Shown here: one piece after another, positions 63,938-64,000 of the stretch | Layout: the number at the start of each line of letters is the position of its first letter | Numbering within the stretch: the first letter of the stretch is position 1 | Origin: Bacteroidota bacterium | GTDB taxonomy: Bacteria > Bacteroidota > Bacteroidia > Chitinophagales > Chitinophagaceae | DNA: 64,000 nucleotides | NCBI GenBank assembly: GCA_018268085.1 | Contig: JAFDXE010000006.1 | Span: 99,663 to 163,662, forward strand | Reading direction: 5' to 3' | The notes under the pieces: model-generated | What the model was told of the DNA's origin: nothing | The model's database searches: none | Seen by the model: only the letters and a program-made list of their open reading frames with translations | Translations under genes and position numbers: made by a program

Positions 63938-64000
63938 GTGCGGATTTTTTTATGGAGATGGGTGCGGATGATTGTTGCACGCAGAATGGCGCTGATTTTT
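63938..64000. repeat. Degenerate GGTGCGGAT repeat at the window edge
   Basis: Three imperfect copies of GGTGCGGATtttt-like units begin at 63938, 63961 and 63988, separated by about 23-27 bases and cut by the window end. They lie upstream of the symporter gene. Function unknown. Confidence 0.5.

Noticed and set aside
1..64000. CRISPR arrays, tRNA/rRNA genes, toxin-antitoxin pairs, restriction or other defence islands, transposases
   Set aside because: None was recognised on reading both strands; intergenic gaps are short and the genes are mostly housekeeping or T9SS-related.

Overview
This window looks like ordinary chromosome from a member of the Bacteroidota, most likely the Chitinophagaceae or a close relative. 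The evidence is type IX secretion (T9SS) cargo with CHU_C-type gliding-motility C-terminal domains, PorP/SprF-family outer-membrane proteins, bacillithiol-type BshA, fused alpha/beta 2-oxoacid dehydrogenase E1 proteins, S9 and M28 peptidases, many small lipoproteins, and promoters of the Bacteroidota form TTTG-N19-TAnnTTTG. I see no rRNA, tRNA, CRISPR array, insertion sequence, prophage or recognisable defence island. No gap between genes exceeds about 300 bases.

Layout. 1-4.6 kb: YebC regulator, a fused E1 and two DUF1573 proteins. 4.7-9.3 kb: a pentose-phosphate operon, gnd-zwf-pgl, followed closely by a trypsin-like protease. 9.4-14.8 kb: aminotransferase, DoxX-like membrane protein, S9 peptidase, S4-domain protein and trmD. 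14.9-24.8 kb: a frameshifted secreted protein, adenine deaminase, a lipoprotein, upp, PorP/SprF, an alkyladenine glycosylase, an EI24-like membrane protein, a tetrapyrrole-methylase-fold methyltransferase, an M28 peptidase and bshA. 25-31.6 kb: a lipoprotein and two tandem paralogous CHU_C surface proteins. 31.8-36.9 kb: mdh, a small T9SS-like protein, a thioredoxin-fold protein, then efp-accB-accC. 37-46 kb: a second fused E1, a NUMOD4/HNH protein, a LolD-like ATPase, a DUF2795-like protein, fabI, recN, and a zinc-ribbon/Nif3 pair. 46-54.2 kb: an M32 carboxypeptidase, a lipoprotein, and a 1600-residue PKD-repeat surface protein followed by its own PorP/SprF. 54.4-58.1 kb: a peroxiredoxin, a minimal T9SS sorting-domain protein, grpE-dnaJ and a pair of small cysteine-rich exported proteins. 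58.1-63.8 kb: a minus-strand run of symporter, O-methyltransferase, glucosaminidase/LysM protein, hpt and a vWA protein.

The genes fall into a few groups that work together. gnd, zwf and pgl form the oxidative pentose-phosphate branch. accB, accC and fabI serve fatty-acid synthesis. upp, hpt and ade salvage bases. The CHU_C, PKD and PorP/SprF proteins are T9SS cargo and cell-surface machinery. The strongest items for follow-up are a single-base frameshift in a secreted protein at 15.02 kb, an elongation factor P with arginine 32 in an EarP-type loop, the mosaic CHU_C paralogs, the PKD giant paired with PorP/SprF, the lysine-rich NUMOD4/HNH protein, the YHS/DUF6370 exported pair, and a perfect heptanucleotide tandem repeat between recN and fabI. 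I did not find a clearly novel multi-gene system.
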